Below, one piece after another: positions 36,837-48,688 of a DNA stretch of 64,000 nt. The notes beneath the pieces are model-generated. The model did not search any database and was not told the DNA's origin. It saw only the letters and a list, made by a program, of their open reading frames with translations. The stretch's first letter is position 1. Each line of letters opens with the position of its first letter. Position numbers and translations under genes: made by a program. This DNA comes from Pseudomonas chlororaphis subsp. aurantiaca (GTDB lineage: Bacteria; Pseudomonadota; Gammaproteobacteria; Pseudomonadales; Pseudomonadaceae): positions 6,572,001 through 6,636,000 of the forward strand of contig NZ_CP059162.1 in the NCBI RefSeq assembly GCF_013466605.1. The letters are read 5' to 3'.

Positions 36837-36854
36837 CGCGTGTTCCTGGGAGGG

Positions 36855-37994
<1,140 letters not shown>

Positions 37995-38075
37995 TCACGT
38001 CGAGACACATTTGGATACTTTCCTCCATGGGCTCGAAGGGTTAGGCTGCGCGTTCATTTCGCCAGCATCCAGACA

Positions 38076-38708
38076 ATGCTCCAACAATTTCTTCAGGAAT
38101 TCGGCTACTTCGCCCTCTTTCTCGGCACATTCTTCGAAGGCGAGACCATCCTGGTTCTGGCCGGCTTTCTCGCGTTTCGCGGATACATGGACATCAACCT
38201 GGTGGTGGTCGTGGCCTTCTTCGGCAGCTATGCCGGCGACCAGCTGTGGTACTTCCTGGGACGCAAGCACGGGCGCAAGCTCTTGGCGCGCAAGCCGCGC
38301 TGGCAATTGATGGGTGATCGGGCGCTGGAGCATATCCGCAAGCATCCGGACATCTGGGTGCTGAGCTTTCGCTTCGTCTACGGCCTGCGCACCGTGATGC
38401 CGGTGGCCATCGGCCTGTCGGGGTATCCGCCGGGACGTTATCTGTTGCTCAACGGCATTGGCGCGGCAATCTGGGCCGCCGCCCTGGCCGCCGCGGCCTA
38501 TCACTTCGGCGCCGTGCTCGAAGGCATGCTGGGCAGCATCAAGAAATACGAACTGTGGGTGCTCGGCGCCTTGCTGGTCCTGGGCTTTGCCCTGTGGCTG
38601 CGCCGCCGCTTCAAGAATGCGCGGCTGGCCAAGGCGATCTACGAAGCCGAACAGGTCAAGCAGAACGAGCAGAACGATTGCTGCAAGTCTAAGACGCCAG
38701 TCGAGTAA
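38076..38708 (+). CDS. DedA-family membrane protein
   Basis: 210 residues, start MLQQFLQEFGYFALFLGTFFEGE at ATG 38076; the same frame is open far upstream only as antisense to hemB. DedA hallmarks are the E-rich re-entrant segment FFEGETILVLAGFLA, GDQLWYFLGRKHGRK and FRFVYGLRTVMPVAIGLSG with paired arginines. The family acts in lipid-carrier translocation and membrane homeostasis. A charged C-terminal tail ends CCKSKTPVE. The last 20 bp overlap the convergent desaturase-like gene. Confidence 0.9.
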   Translation: MLQQFLQEFGYFALFLGTFFEGETILVLAGFLAFRGYMDINLVVVVAFFGSYAGDQLWYFLGRKHGRKLLARKPRWQLMGDRALEHIRKHPDIWVLSFRFVYGLRTVMPVAIGLSGYPPGRYLLLNGIGAAIWAAALAAAAYHFGAVLEGMLGSIKKYELWVLGALLVLGFALWLRRRFKNARLAKAIYEAEQVKQNEQNDCCKSKTPVE

Positions 38709-39924
38709 GGCGGCCCCGGCAGCAGTAAAGCGCAATGCCACTGAACAGGCTGTAACTGATCAGGCCGACCCAGCCCAAGGCGCTGGCCGGCCACAGCCCG
38801 ACCAGAGGCGCCAGCCACACCAGCGGCAGGTTCGACGCCAGCCGCAGCAATTCCATCTTCAGCGCCCACGGGCGATTCTCCAGCGCCACCCCCAGCACGA
38901 ACAAACCGAAGGCCATGGTGCTCCAGCCCAGCACCAGGGCCGCGACCGGCAGGCTGTCGCCCAGGTTCATCAGGTAGCTGCCAAAGGCGGCGTACACCGC
39001 GAACTGCAACACCACATAAGCCTGCTGCCGGGCATCCAGCGGCACCTCGAACTTGCGGAACTGGCTCAGGTCCGACTTGCGCAGCGGGTACTGGGCCGCC
39101 ACATCCGCCGGGCGCCAGCCGGTGCGCATGAACCAGATCCGCAGCTTGTCCCAAACGCGCTCGGTACGCCGCGCATCGTCGAGCAACTGGGCATAGAACT
39201 GCAGGTTGGCCCACACCGGATTCCAGCTGGCCAGGGGCGTGGTGACGCCGAAGATCACCGGCTCGTTGTCGTCCTCCTCCTGGAAGGTGCCGAACAGCCG
39301 GTCCCAAATAATGAACACGCCGCCGTAGTTGCGATCCATGTAGAGAGCGTTCTGTGCATGGTGGGCCCGATGATTGGACGGCGAGACGAAAAACCATTCG
39401 AACCAGCCCAGCTTGGGAATGTGCCGGGTGTGCACCCAGAACTGATACAGCAGGTTCAACGCCCCCACGCTGACAAACACCAGCAGCGGCACCCCCAGCA
39501 CGGCCATCGGCAGGTAGAAGATCCAGCTCAGCAGGAAGCCGGTGCTGGTCTGGCGCAGCGCCGTGGAGAGGTTGTAGTCCTCGCTCTGGTGATGCACCGA
39601 ATGCGCCGCCCAGAGAATGTTGCGCTCATGGCCCATGCGGTGCAGCCAGTAGTAGCAGAAGTCGTAGAGGACAAAGGCGAACACCCAGACCCAGGCGCTC
39701 TCAGCCGACAGGCTGAAGAGCCCCAGGTGTTCCAGGGCAAAGGCGTAGGTCACCAGGCCGACACCCTTGGTCAACAGCCCGGTGGTGGTCGACAAGGCCC
39801 CGGTGCTGAGGCTGTTGATAGCGTCCGCGACCCGATAGTTGTTCACCCTCCGCCAGCGGTCGACCAGTAGCTCGAGGGCGATCAGCACAAAGAAGAACGG
39901 CACCGCATAAAGAATGAAATTCAT
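38689..39924 (-). CDS. Sterol desaturase/fatty-acid hydroxylase family membrane protein
   Basis: 411 residues. It has about four N-terminal helices and the three histidine clusters that bind the di-iron centre: HRMGH (about 94-98), HSVHHQ (about 107-112) and HRAHH (about 185-189). The C-terminal third (from about 310) adds four more helices not needed for catalysis, making it longer than minimal members. It matches PA5245. The lipid substrate is unknown. It overlaps dedA by 20 bp tail to tail. Confidence 0.88.
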   Translation of the reverse strand: MNFILYAVPFFFVLIALELLVDRWRRVNNYRVADAINSLSTGALSTTTGLLTKGVGLVTYAFALEHLGLFSLSAESAWVWVFAFVLYDFCYYWLHRMGHERNILWAAHSVHHQSEDYNLSTALRQTSTGFLLSWIFYLPMAVLGVPLLVFVSVGALNLLYQFWVHTRHIPKLGWFEWFFVSPSNHRAHHAQNALYMDRNYGGVFIIWDRLFGTFQEEDDNEPVIFGVTTPLASWNPVWANLQFYAQLLDDARRTERVWDKLRIWFMRTGWRPADVAAQYPLRKSDLSQFRKFEVPLDARQQAYVVLQFAVYAAFGSYLMNLGDSLPVAALVLGWSTMAFGLFVLGVALENRPWALKMELLRLASNLPLVWLAPLVGLWPASALGWVGLISYSLFSGIALYCCRGRLTRLAS

Positions 39925-40037
39925 GACACGACCTGATCGGAATCCTGATCGAAGATTAGGTCGGGCGGCGGGATAACCCTATGGCAACGGGCGACAAATT
40001 AGTGGACATTTAACGCCATGAATCTGGAGAAAAAACC

Positions 40038-40706
40038 ATGAGCAAAAAAGTTGCAGTGATCCTTTCCGGCTGTGGCGTCTACGACGGTGCCGAGATCCAT
40101 GAAAGCGTCATCACCCTGCTGCGCCTGGACCAGCGCGGCGCCCAGGTGCAGTGCTTCGCCCCGAACATTGCCCAGTTGCATGTGATCAACCACCTGACCG
40201 GCGCAGAGATGCCCGAGTCGCGCAATGTCCTGGTGGAATCGGCGCGCATCGCCCGCGGCCAGGTGAAAGACATCCGCGAGGCCAACGCCGAAGACTTCGA
40301 CGCGCTGATCGTGCCCGGTGGCTTCGGCGCGGCGAAAAACCTTTCCAACTTCGCCGTGGAAGGGGCCGGCTGCACGGTCCAGCCGGATGTCCTGGCGCTG
40401 ACCGAAGCCTTCGCCGAAGCCGGCAAACCGGTGGGCCTGATCTGCATCTCGCCGGCATTGGCGGCGAAGATCTACGGCCCGGGCGTCACCTGCACCATCG
40501 GCAACGACGCCGATACCGCGGCCGCCGTCAGCAAGATGGGCGCGACCCACGCAGAGTGCGCCGTCGGCGACATCATCGAGGACAAGGCACGCAAGCTGGT
40601 CAGCACCCCGGCCTACATGCTCGCGCAGTCCATCAGCGAAGCGGCGGCCGGGATCAACAAGCTGGTTGATCGGGTACTGGAACTGACCCACGAAAACGAC
40701 GAGTAA
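40038..40706 (+). CDS. elbB: Isoprenoid biosynthesis glyoxalase ElbB
   Basis: 222 residues, DJ-1/PfpI-like fold. The N-terminus is MSKKVAVILSGCGVYDGAEIHE. The nucleophile-elbow cysteine is in PVGLICISPALAAKIYG, preceded by LIVPGGFGAAKNLSNFA. E. coli ElbB shows glyoxalase III-type activity and its deletion affects isoprenoid yields; the physiological role is unsettled. GGAG lies a few nt before ATG 40038. It is a single gene. Confidence 0.93.
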   Translation: MSKKVAVILSGCGVYDGAEIHESVITLLRLDQRGAQVQCFAPNIAQLHVINHLTGAEMPESRNVLVESARIARGQVKDIREANAEDFDALIVPGGFGAAKNLSNFAVEGAGCTVQPDVLALTEAFAEAGKPVGLICISPALAAKIYGPGVTCTIGNDADTAAAVSKMGATHAECAVGDIIEDKARKLVSTPAYMLAQSISEAAAGINKLVDRVLELTHENDE

Positions 40707-40753
40707 TCCAAAAACCGTGGCGAGCGGCAAGCACCCTCGCCACGCGGGAATCG

Positions 40754-41209
40754 TCAGGCCTGACGCGCTAGCCGCGTCAGGATCCGGTCCAGGGCGTTGG
40801 CGAAGGCCTGCTTCTCGCGGTCCCCATAAGCGCCTGGCCCACCACCGACCTGCCCCTGCTCGCGCAGATCGGTAAACAGGTTACGCACCGCCAGCCGCTC
40901 GCCCATGTTCTGCGCATCGAACTCCTTGCCCCGCGGGTCAAGGGCGGCGACGCCTTTCTTCACCAGGCGGTCGGCCAGAGGCACGTCGCTGCAGATCACC
41001 AGTTCGCCCGGCAGCGCGTGTTCCACCAGGTAATCGTCGGCCGCATCCGGACCGCTGGGCACCACGATCAGCTTGACGCAGGCAAAGGCCGGCTTGATCT
41101 GCGGTTGCCCCGCCACCAGCACCAGCTCGAACTGGCGCTTGAGGGCAAACCTCACCACCTGATCCTTCGCCGCCTTGGGGCAGGCGTCGGCATCGATCCA
41201 CACACGCAT
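40754..41209 (-). CDS. yaiI: YaiI/YqxD family protein (UPF0178)
   Basis: 151 residues, start MRVWIDADACPKAAKDQVV at ATG 41209 (the frame is open to 41245). The family is PIN-like with conserved acidic residues: DADACP, VVPSGPDAADDYL, VICSDVPLADRLVKKG. A nuclease fold is suggested by the family, but no activity is established. The C-terminus carries VGGGPGAYGDREKQAFANALDRIL, typical of the family. Confidence 0.92.
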   Translation of the reverse strand: MRVWIDADACPKAAKDQVVRFALKRQFELVLVAGQPQIKPAFACVKLIVVPSGPDAADDYLVEHALPGELVICSDVPLADRLVKKGVAALDPRGKEFDAQNMGERLAVRNLFTDLREQGQVGGGPGAYGDREKQAFANALDRILTRLARQA

Positions 41210-41229
41210 TGCGTTATTCCTCTGAAAGC

Positions 41230-41292
41230 ATCGCGGGCAAGCCACGCGCCTACAGTTCTCGATGAACTGTGGGTGCGCGGCTTGCCCGCGAT
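41230..41292. repeat. REP/BIME hairpin between yaiI and the FTR1 gene
   Basis: Two 29-nt arms (41230-41258 and 41264-41292) beginning ATCGCGGGCAAGCC pair at 26 positions around a 5-nt loop. This is a paired REP of the fluorescens type. Confidence 0.85.
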
Positions 41293-41311
41293 AATGAGCG
41301 AAACGGATGCC

Positions 41312-43210
41312 TCAGGAAACCTGGGGCCGCCGTTTCTCGGCGATGCGGCTGCGACTGTAGAGCACGATGATCGCCACGATCGCCACCACCTGTGCCGTCA
41401 GCGAGTAGGCATCGGCGTGAATGCCCAGCCAGTCGAAGTCGAAGAACGCCACCGGCCGCGTACCGAAGACTCCGGCCTCCTGCAGCGCCTTGACGCCATG
41501 CCCGGCAAACACCACCGACAAGGCGCACAGCAATGCCGCATTGATACCGAAGAACAGGGCCAGCGGCAGCTTGGCCGAACCGCGCAGGATCACCCAGGCC
41601 AGGCCGAACAACAGCACCAGCGCCGTGGCGCCGCCGGCCAGCACCGCGTTGTGGCCCGCCGGGCCAGCCTGCAGCCACAGGGTTTCGTAGAACAGGATCA
41701 CTTCGAACAGTTCGCGATAGACCGAGAAGAACGCCAGCACCGCAAAACCGAACCGGCCACCGCCGCCCACCAGGCTGCTCTTGATGTAGTCCTGCCAGGC
41801 CGCCGCGTGCCGGCGGTCGTGCATCCACACGCCGAGCCAGAGCACCATGACACTGGCGAACAGGGCCGTGGCGCCTTCCAGCAATTCGCGCTGGGAGCCA
41901 CTGACGTCGATCACATAGGCCGCCAGCGCCCAGGTCGCCAGGCCGGCCAGCAAGGCCAGGGCCCAGCCGACGTTGACGCTGCGCACCGCCGATTGCTGGC
42001 CGGTATTGCGCAGGAAGGCCAGGATCGCCGCCAGCACCAGGATCGCTTCCAGGCCCTCGCGCAGCAGGATCAGCAGGCCGGAGATGTAGCTCAGCGACCA
42101 GCTCAGGCCATCGCTGCCCAGCAGGCCCGCCGAATCTGTCAGCTTGGCCTTGGCGGCATCCAGACGCTGCTCGGCCTGCTCTACCGGCAAGCCGTCCTGC
42201 AACGCCTGACGATAGGCCATCAGGGCCTTCTCGGTGTCCTTGCGCACGTTGGCGTCGACGTTGTCGAGGGAGCTTTCCACCAGCTCGAAACCTTCCAGGT
42301 ACGCCGCCACCGACAGGTCGTAGGCCTGTTCGCGGTCACCCGCGCGGTAGGCGGCCAGGCTCTTGTCCAGGGTCGAGGCGGTGTAGTCGAGCAGTTGCGC
42401 CGGGCCGCGCTTGACCTGTGGCGGCTGGGCACGCTGGGCCCGGAAGGTCGCCGCGGCCTGCGGGCCTTCGGCGGCCTCTACTTCGCTTGGGGTCTGGCGG
42501 GCCAGGTCGGCGAGGTTGTAGCTCTTGTCGCCCTTCGCCGCGGCCGGGTCGGCAGTGAAGCCGGCGATATAGGTCGCCAGGTCCCAGCGCTGGCGGTCGT
42601 CCAGTTGATCGGAGAACGACGGCATGTCGGTGCCTTCGACGCCCAGGCCGAGGGTGTTGTAGATCGCGTAGAGGCTCAGGTGATCCGTGCGCGCCGCATC
42701 CCGCAGGTTGGCCGGTGGCGGCGTCAGGCCGACCCCGGCCGGGCCGTCGCCGGCACCGGTGTCGCCGTGACACACCGAGCAGTGCTGGGCATACAAAGGC
42801 GCGCCACGACTCGGGTCCGGAGTGATGATCGGGGCCTGGCTGACCTCATAGGCCACCGCCAGCCTGGCGCCCAGCTGCCGCGCCTGACGGGCGACGAGGG
42901 CACCGTCCGCCTTGGCCTTGACCGCGTCGTTCAGGCTGGCGATGCCCTGCTCCAGCTCGGCCTTCTCCGGCTTGGCCGGCAAATCGGCGACCAGCCCCTG
43001 CAACACGCCGAGAAACTCGACCTGCTCACGGTATTCGGAGTCATCAATGACCTTGCCCGCCTCGACCGTCGGTGGGTAGTCCGCGCCAATGTAGTCGAGC
43101 AGGTGCAGCGCCTTGGGCGCGCCTTCTACGGTGTCTGCCAGCAGGTTGGCGCTGCATAGGGCCAATATCGGCAGCACGAGCCACGCCAGGAAACGGGAGG
43201 GGGCAGTCAT
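41312..43210 (-). CDS. FTR1-family iron permease fused to a cytochrome c domain
   Basis: 632 residues. Signal peptide (about 1-25), then a periplasmic part with a single c-type heme site CSVCH (144-148) and a distal methionine in GTDMPSFSDQL. A helical spacer follows, then a C-terminal FTR1 membrane domain with the two iron-translocating REGLE-type motifs: REGLE (384-388) and RELFE (499-503). In FTR1 systems ferrous iron is oxidised and imported; the built-in heme could supply or receive electrons. It matches PA5248. A weak Fur-like sequence sits at about 43256-43270 in its promoter region. Confidence 0.92.
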   Translation of the reverse strand: MTAPSRFLAWLVLPILALCSANLLADTVEGAPKALHLLDYIGADYPPTVEAGKVIDDSEYREQVEFLGVLQGLVADLPAKPEKAELEQGIASLNDAVKAKADGALVARQARQLGARLAVAYEVSQAPIITPDPSRGAPLYAQHCSVCHGDTGAGDGPAGVGLTPPPANLRDAARTDHLSLYAIYNTLGLGVEGTDMPSFSDQLDDRQRWDLATYIAGFTADPAAAKGDKSYNLADLARQTPSEVEAAEGPQAAATFRAQRAQPPQVKRGPAQLLDYTASTLDKSLAAYRAGDREQAYDLSVAAYLEGFELVESSLDNVDANVRKDTEKALMAYRQALQDGLPVEQAEQRLDAAKAKLTDSAGLLGSDGLSWSLSYISGLLILLREGLEAILVLAAILAFLRNTGQQSAVRSVNVGWALALLAGLATWALAAYVIDVSGSQRELLEGATALFASVMVLWLGVWMHDRRHAAAWQDYIKSSLVGGGGRFGFAVLAFFSVYRELFEVILFYETLWLQAGPAGHNAVLAGGATALVLLFGLAWVILRGSAKLPLALFFGINAALLCALSVVFAGHGVKALQEAGVFGTRPVAFFDFDWLGIHADAYSLTAQVVAIVAIIVLYSRSRIAEKRRPQVS

Positions 43211-43427
43211 GAACGAATCTCAAATGGAAATACGAAGTAACACATTGTTCACTTCCAATGAGTTTCACTCAAGCGTTGTCACGCACGACACCCAGACGCA
43301 GTCGCGCCTGATGCCGGGCCAAAGCCTTGAATCACCTGGGGTCCGGGGGTTCCTGAACAAAGATGAAATAAATCCGGGCGTCACCGGGACCGGTTCATGC
43401 TCTCGAATCCCCCTGGAACACAGGCAT

Positions 43428-43458
43428 AAAAAAGACGCCCTAGCTGGGCGCCTTTTTT
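43428..43458. terminator. Terminator downstream of the LysE-family gene
   Basis: GGCGCCC and GGGCGTC pair around AGCTA, flanked by AAAAAA and TTTTTT, so it can work in both directions. It is 15 nt past the lysE-like stop on the minus strand. Confidence 0.88.
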
Positions 43459-43472
43459 GTAGGGCCAGTCTC

Positions 43473-44105
43473 TCAGACCGGCGCTTTGCGAATGGTCGCC
43501 AGCAAGCCGGCGGCGCCGAGGAACAGACCGGCAAAGGTGCGGTTCATCCGGCGCTGCTGGGTCGGCGTGCGCAGCAGGCGCAGGACCTTGGAAGCCAGGC
43601 CGGTGTAGCCGGCCATGACGATCAGGTCGACAGCGATCATGGTCGCGCCGAGGATCAGGTATTGCTTCACCAGCGGCGCGTGGGGATCGATGAACTGCGG
43701 CAGGACCGCCAGCATGAACACCAGCGCCTTGGGGTTGCTGATGTTGACCAGGAACCCGCGGAACACCAGGGCCAGGGGTTTGCCGATCGCTCGGATCGCG
43801 GCGTCGTCGCTCAGGTCGCTGGGCAGCGCGCGCCACTGTTTGACCGCGAGGTACACCAGGTAAGCCACGCCGAACCATTTGATCGCGTAAAAGGCGGTCG
43901 AGGATGCCGCGAGAATCGCCCCCACGCCGGCGGCGACAATCGCAATCTGCATGGCCAGGCCCAGTTGCAGGCCCAGGGCGTTCCAGTAACCGCGCCAGAA
44001 ACCGTATTGCAAGCCGCAGGACATCGACGCAATCGCGCCGGCCCCCGGGGAAAGGCTGATCACCCAGCAGGCGGCAAAAAACGCCAGCCATGTCTCAAGA
44101 ACCAT
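43473..44105 (-). CDS. LysE/RhtB-family amino-acid exporter
   Basis: 210 residues with about six membrane helices. Family signature SLSPGAGAIASMSCGLQYGFWRG lies near residues 17-40, with NISNPKALVFMLAVLPQFI in the middle. LysE-type proteins export amino acids or related small molecules; the substrate cannot be told. It is a single gene with its own terminator, between the FTR1 gene and an intergenic repeat element. Confidence 0.9.
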   Translation of the reverse strand: MVLETWLAFFAACWVISLSPGAGAIASMSCGLQYGFWRGYWNALGLQLGLAMQIAIVAAGVGAILAASSTAFYAIKWFGVAYLVYLAVKQWRALPSDLSDDAAIRAIGKPLALVFRGFLVNISNPKALVFMLAVLPQFIDPHAPLVKQYLILGATMIAVDLIVMAGYTGLASKVLRLLRTPTQQRRMNRTFAGLFLGAAGLLATIRKAPV

Positions 44106-44197
44106 CGCACACCTCGGCTCGAATTCGTCGTAGACGCCTAAGCTAATGCGCTGGCGGGCGGATGACCATAGATTTTTGTCGGACAGATATCGCTGCC

Positions 44198-44324
44198 CTG
44201 TAGCCGCCGCCGAAGGCTGCGATAGGCCGGGGTCGCGCTCGACACGCAGGACCTTCCTGCGATCTCAAGAGCGCGCCTGCTTCGCAGCCGATCGCAGCCT
44301 CGCGATGCTCGGCAGCGGCTACAG
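44198..44324. repeat. Dispersed intergenic repeat (REP pair, copy 2)
   Basis: 127 bp beginning CTGTAGCCGCCGCCGAAGGC and ending GGCAGCGGCTACAG in inverse orientation. The interior CTCAAGAGCGCGCCTGCTTCGCAG...GATCGCAGCCT matches the copy at 32798-32901. Confidence 0.78.
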
Positions 44325-44340
44325 AGACGGCACAGGAGGG

Positions 44341-44921
44341 CTATTTCTCGCCGGAGCCTATCGACAGCGCATCGCTGCCACGCCAGCGGCGCACCGAACG
44401 CTGGAAGAACAGGCTGTTGGGCACCTGCACCATGACGCCGCCGGTGCCGGCTTCTTCGGCTTCGATCAGCGAGGTGTACAGCAGGTTGATTGCCACCACC
44501 CGCCCCTTGATGCCCGGCTTGTCGAGGGTGTCCACCAGCTCGACCACATCGCCGATGCGGAACGGCCCCACGGTAAAGATCAGGATGGCGCAGAGCAGGT
44601 TGGACAGCACGCTCCACATGGCGAAGAAGGCCACCGCCGCCACCGCGACAAAACCGGACAGGGCAGTCCAGAGCACCGTCGCCGACACCCCGAGCCGCTC
44701 CAGCACGAAGATCAGCGCGCTGCCCATGATCAGCCAGCGCAAGCCGCCGCGCAGCGGCATCAGCAGCTGCGGCGGGAACGGATAACGTTCACCCAGGCGG
44801 GTCAGGCAGCGCGCGACAAAACGCTGGGTGATGTAGCCAGCCAGCAGGATCAGCAGGATTTGCACGGTGACCCACAGCGGCTCGATCCACATGATCGGCA
44901 CAGGCAGCTTGAACGCGTCCA

Positions 44922-44922
<1 letters not shown>
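44341..44922 (-). CDS. Small MscS-family mechanosensitive channel
   Basis: 193 residues, shorter than E. coli MscS (286), with three or four helices and a truncated C-terminal cytoplasmic cage. The pore-lining segment is LWTALSGFVAVAAVAFFAMWSVLSNLLCAILIF. The beta domain follows with GDVVELVDTLDKPGIKGRVVAINLLYTSL. The start overlaps the upstream ABCF stop (TGATG), so the two are coupled. It may give a small-conductance channel; this is inferred from the family. Confidence 0.88.
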
Positions 44923-46832
<1,910 letters not shown>

Positions 46833-46882
46833 AATGGCGGCGGAGTCTACCAGCTTCGTTCGCAACTGGCGCGAGTAGCAAT

Positions 46883-47347
46883 ATGTCCTCTGACCTGTGG
46901 AGCTTCACCCTCAAGACCTACGCCCGCCCGGGCGTCGAAGAAGCCTGCCTGGACCTCCAGGCAGCCGGGGCCAATGTCTGTCTTTTACTCTGCGCAGCCT
47001 GGCTCGGCGCGCGCGGGGTGACCTGCACTGCACAGCGCCTGCAACAGCTGTGGAGCCTGGGCCAGCCTTGGCACGACGACGTCGTCAGGCCGCTGCGCCA
47101 GCTGCGCACGCAATGGCGCCCGGCCGCGAGCACGGATCCGGAACTGGTGGTCTTGCGCGAACAGGTCAAGGCATTGGAACTGGAGGCCGAGCGGCAACTG
47201 CTGCTGCGCCTGGAAGCGTTGGCGGGGGGATGGTCGGAGGGTGAAACTCAGGATCTGACGAACTGGCTGGAAGGACTGGCGGCCGAAGCCGCCAACCTCA
47301 ACCGCGACGCGCTGCAGGCGCTGCGCGTCGCGGTGACCGGCGCTTAG
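46883..47347 (+). CDS. TIGR02444-family protein
   Basis: 154 residues, start MSSDLWSFTLKTYARPGVE. Conserved family elements are GVEEACLDLQAAGANVCLLLCAAWLG and the helical C-terminal half. Predicted all-helical and cytoplasmic; function unknown. It is divergent from yheS (50 bp apart), and its last 4 bp overlap the stop of the convergent algP. Confidence 0.85.
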   Translation: MSSDLWSFTLKTYARPGVEEACLDLQAAGANVCLLLCAAWLGARGVTCTAQRLQQLWSLGQPWHDDVVRPLRQLRTQWRPAASTDPELVVLREQVKALELEAERQLLLRLEALAGGWSEGETQDLTNWLEGLAAEAANLNRDALQALRVAVTGA

Positions 47348-48495
47348 GAAGCGCTGGTTGGCGTAGTGCTGGCAGGCGCGGCAGTCGGAGCCGGAACTGG
47401 CGCAGCAGCCGCCGCTGGAGCGGGCGAAGATACCGGTGCCGCCGGCTTGGCAGCCGGGGTTGCCGGGGTGGCTGGCTTGGCGGCCGCTGGAGCGGTGGCC
47501 GGTTTGGCTGCAGCAGGTTTGGCGGCGACTGGCTTCTTCGCGGCGGGTTTTGCCGCTGGCTTGGCGGCTGGTTTTGCTGCAGCAGGTTTCGCAACTGCTG
47601 GCTTGGCGGCAGTGGAAGCCGCCGGCTTGGCTGCTGCAGGTTTGGCGGCGGGTTTGGCTGCAGGTTTAGCCGCTGCCTTCACCGGAGCTTTTGCCGCAGC
47701 CGGTTTGGCGGCCGGCTTGGCAGCAGTTTTTGCCGCTACCGGCTTAGCCGCGGGCTTGGCAGCTGCAGGCTTGGCCGCTGCGGTTTTAGCCGCAGGCTTG
47801 GCGGCGGGTTTGGCCGCAGGTTTTGCTGCTGGCTTGGCCGCGGGTTTCGCTGCAGCCGGTTTGGCAGCCGCTGTTTTCGCAGCAGGTTTGGCGGCAGCTT
47901 TCGCAGGTGCTTTTGCAGCAGCCGGCTTAGCCGCTGGCTTGGCAGCTGCAGGTTTGGCTGCGGCGGTTTTTACCACTGGCTTGGCAGCTGGTTTGCTGGC
48001 AGCTTTTACCGGTGCTTTAGCAGCAGCTTTGGCAGGGGCTTTTGCCGCCGGCTTGGCTGCGGCTTTCTGGGCTGGAGCGGCTGCCGGTTTGGCGGAGCGA
48101 GTGCTCAGCAATTTGGCTGCGGCTTCTTTCACACGACCTACGCCCTGGGCCAGTTTCAGGCTTTCCTGAGCGTCGCGCTTGAGTTGCAGAATGTAGGCGC
48201 GGGTTTCGGATTGACGTGCCTTGAGTGCATCGAGCAGGTCTTCAAGTTCTTTCACTGCGTCCTTGGCTTTGGCTTGTGCCTTGGCCTTGCCGGCCGCCGC
48301 GGCGTCCTGCAATTTGGTACGCGATTTGTGCAGCTTTTCCTGTGCCTTACCGCGTTGCTTTTCCAGTTTGGCGAGCAGTTTTTCAGCATCAGCCAAGGCT
48401 TGAGAACAAGCGTTTTCCAAGTGTTCGAGCAGGCTGCCCGAAAGCTGTTGGAGCAAATGCAACGGAGTACTTACAGGCTTCTTATTGGCCGACAT
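47344..48495 (-). CDS. algP: Histone H1-like regulatory protein AlgP
   Basis: 383 residues. The N-terminal 125 residues are a helical domain (LLQQLSGSLLEHLENACSQALAD...; heptad-like, acidic and basic). From about residue 130 the protein is a long low-complexity tail of KPAA, KPAAK and APAKAA repeats, running to about 350, ending in Ala/Pro-rich sequence (APVPAPTAAPAS). In P. aeruginosa AlgP (AlgR3) binds DNA and influences alginate transcription. The DNA is a degenerate short-period tandem repeat, so length should vary between strains, and antisense frames are open by composition. It lies beside algQ and algR, the other alginate regulators. Confidence 0.95.
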   Translation of the reverse strand: MSANKKPVSTPLHLLQQLSGSLLEHLENACSQALADAEKLLAKLEKQRGKAQEKLHKSRTKLQDAAAAGKAKAQAKAKDAVKELEDLLDALKARQSETRAYILQLKRDAQESLKLAQGVGRVKEAAAKLLSTRSAKPAAAPAQKAAAKPAAKAPAKAAAKAPVKAASKPAAKPVVKTAAAKPAAAKPAAKPAAAKAPAKAAAKPAAKTAAAKPAAAKPAAKPAAKPAAKPAAKPAAKTAAAKPAAAKPAAKPVAAKTAAKPAAKPAAAKAPVKAAAKPAAKPAAKPAAAKPAASTAAKPAVAKPAAAKPAAKPAAKPAAKKPVAAKPAAAKPATAPAAAKPATPATPAAKPAAPVSSPAPAAAAAPVPAPTAAPASTTPTSAS

Positions 48496-48688
48496 GGTTT
48501 ACCTCCTGGCTGACGTGAGTTGCGGCTCATACTAGACCTCTGCTGCTACCGCCGCTAGGGCATGTTGACAGTATCGAATGCCATGCGTTGCAGAGGATCG
48601 AAAATGTTCTTCGCACACAGGAAAGTTACTCGCCAGCCACCACATCCACGCTGGCATAATCCACCTCGTCTCAGGCCGGAGAGCGCCC

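Noticed and set aside
47344..48110. CRISPR-like or tandem-repeat array
   Set aside because: The repeats are in-frame KPAA codons within algP without spacers, so this is a low-complexity protein, not a CRISPR array.
47366..48169. Long plus-strand ORF (267 codons) antisense to algP encoding Gly-Leu-Ala-Ala repeats
   Set aside because: It is the mirror image of the KPAA repeat DNA. It has no ribosome site and no independent similarity, so it is a composition artefact.
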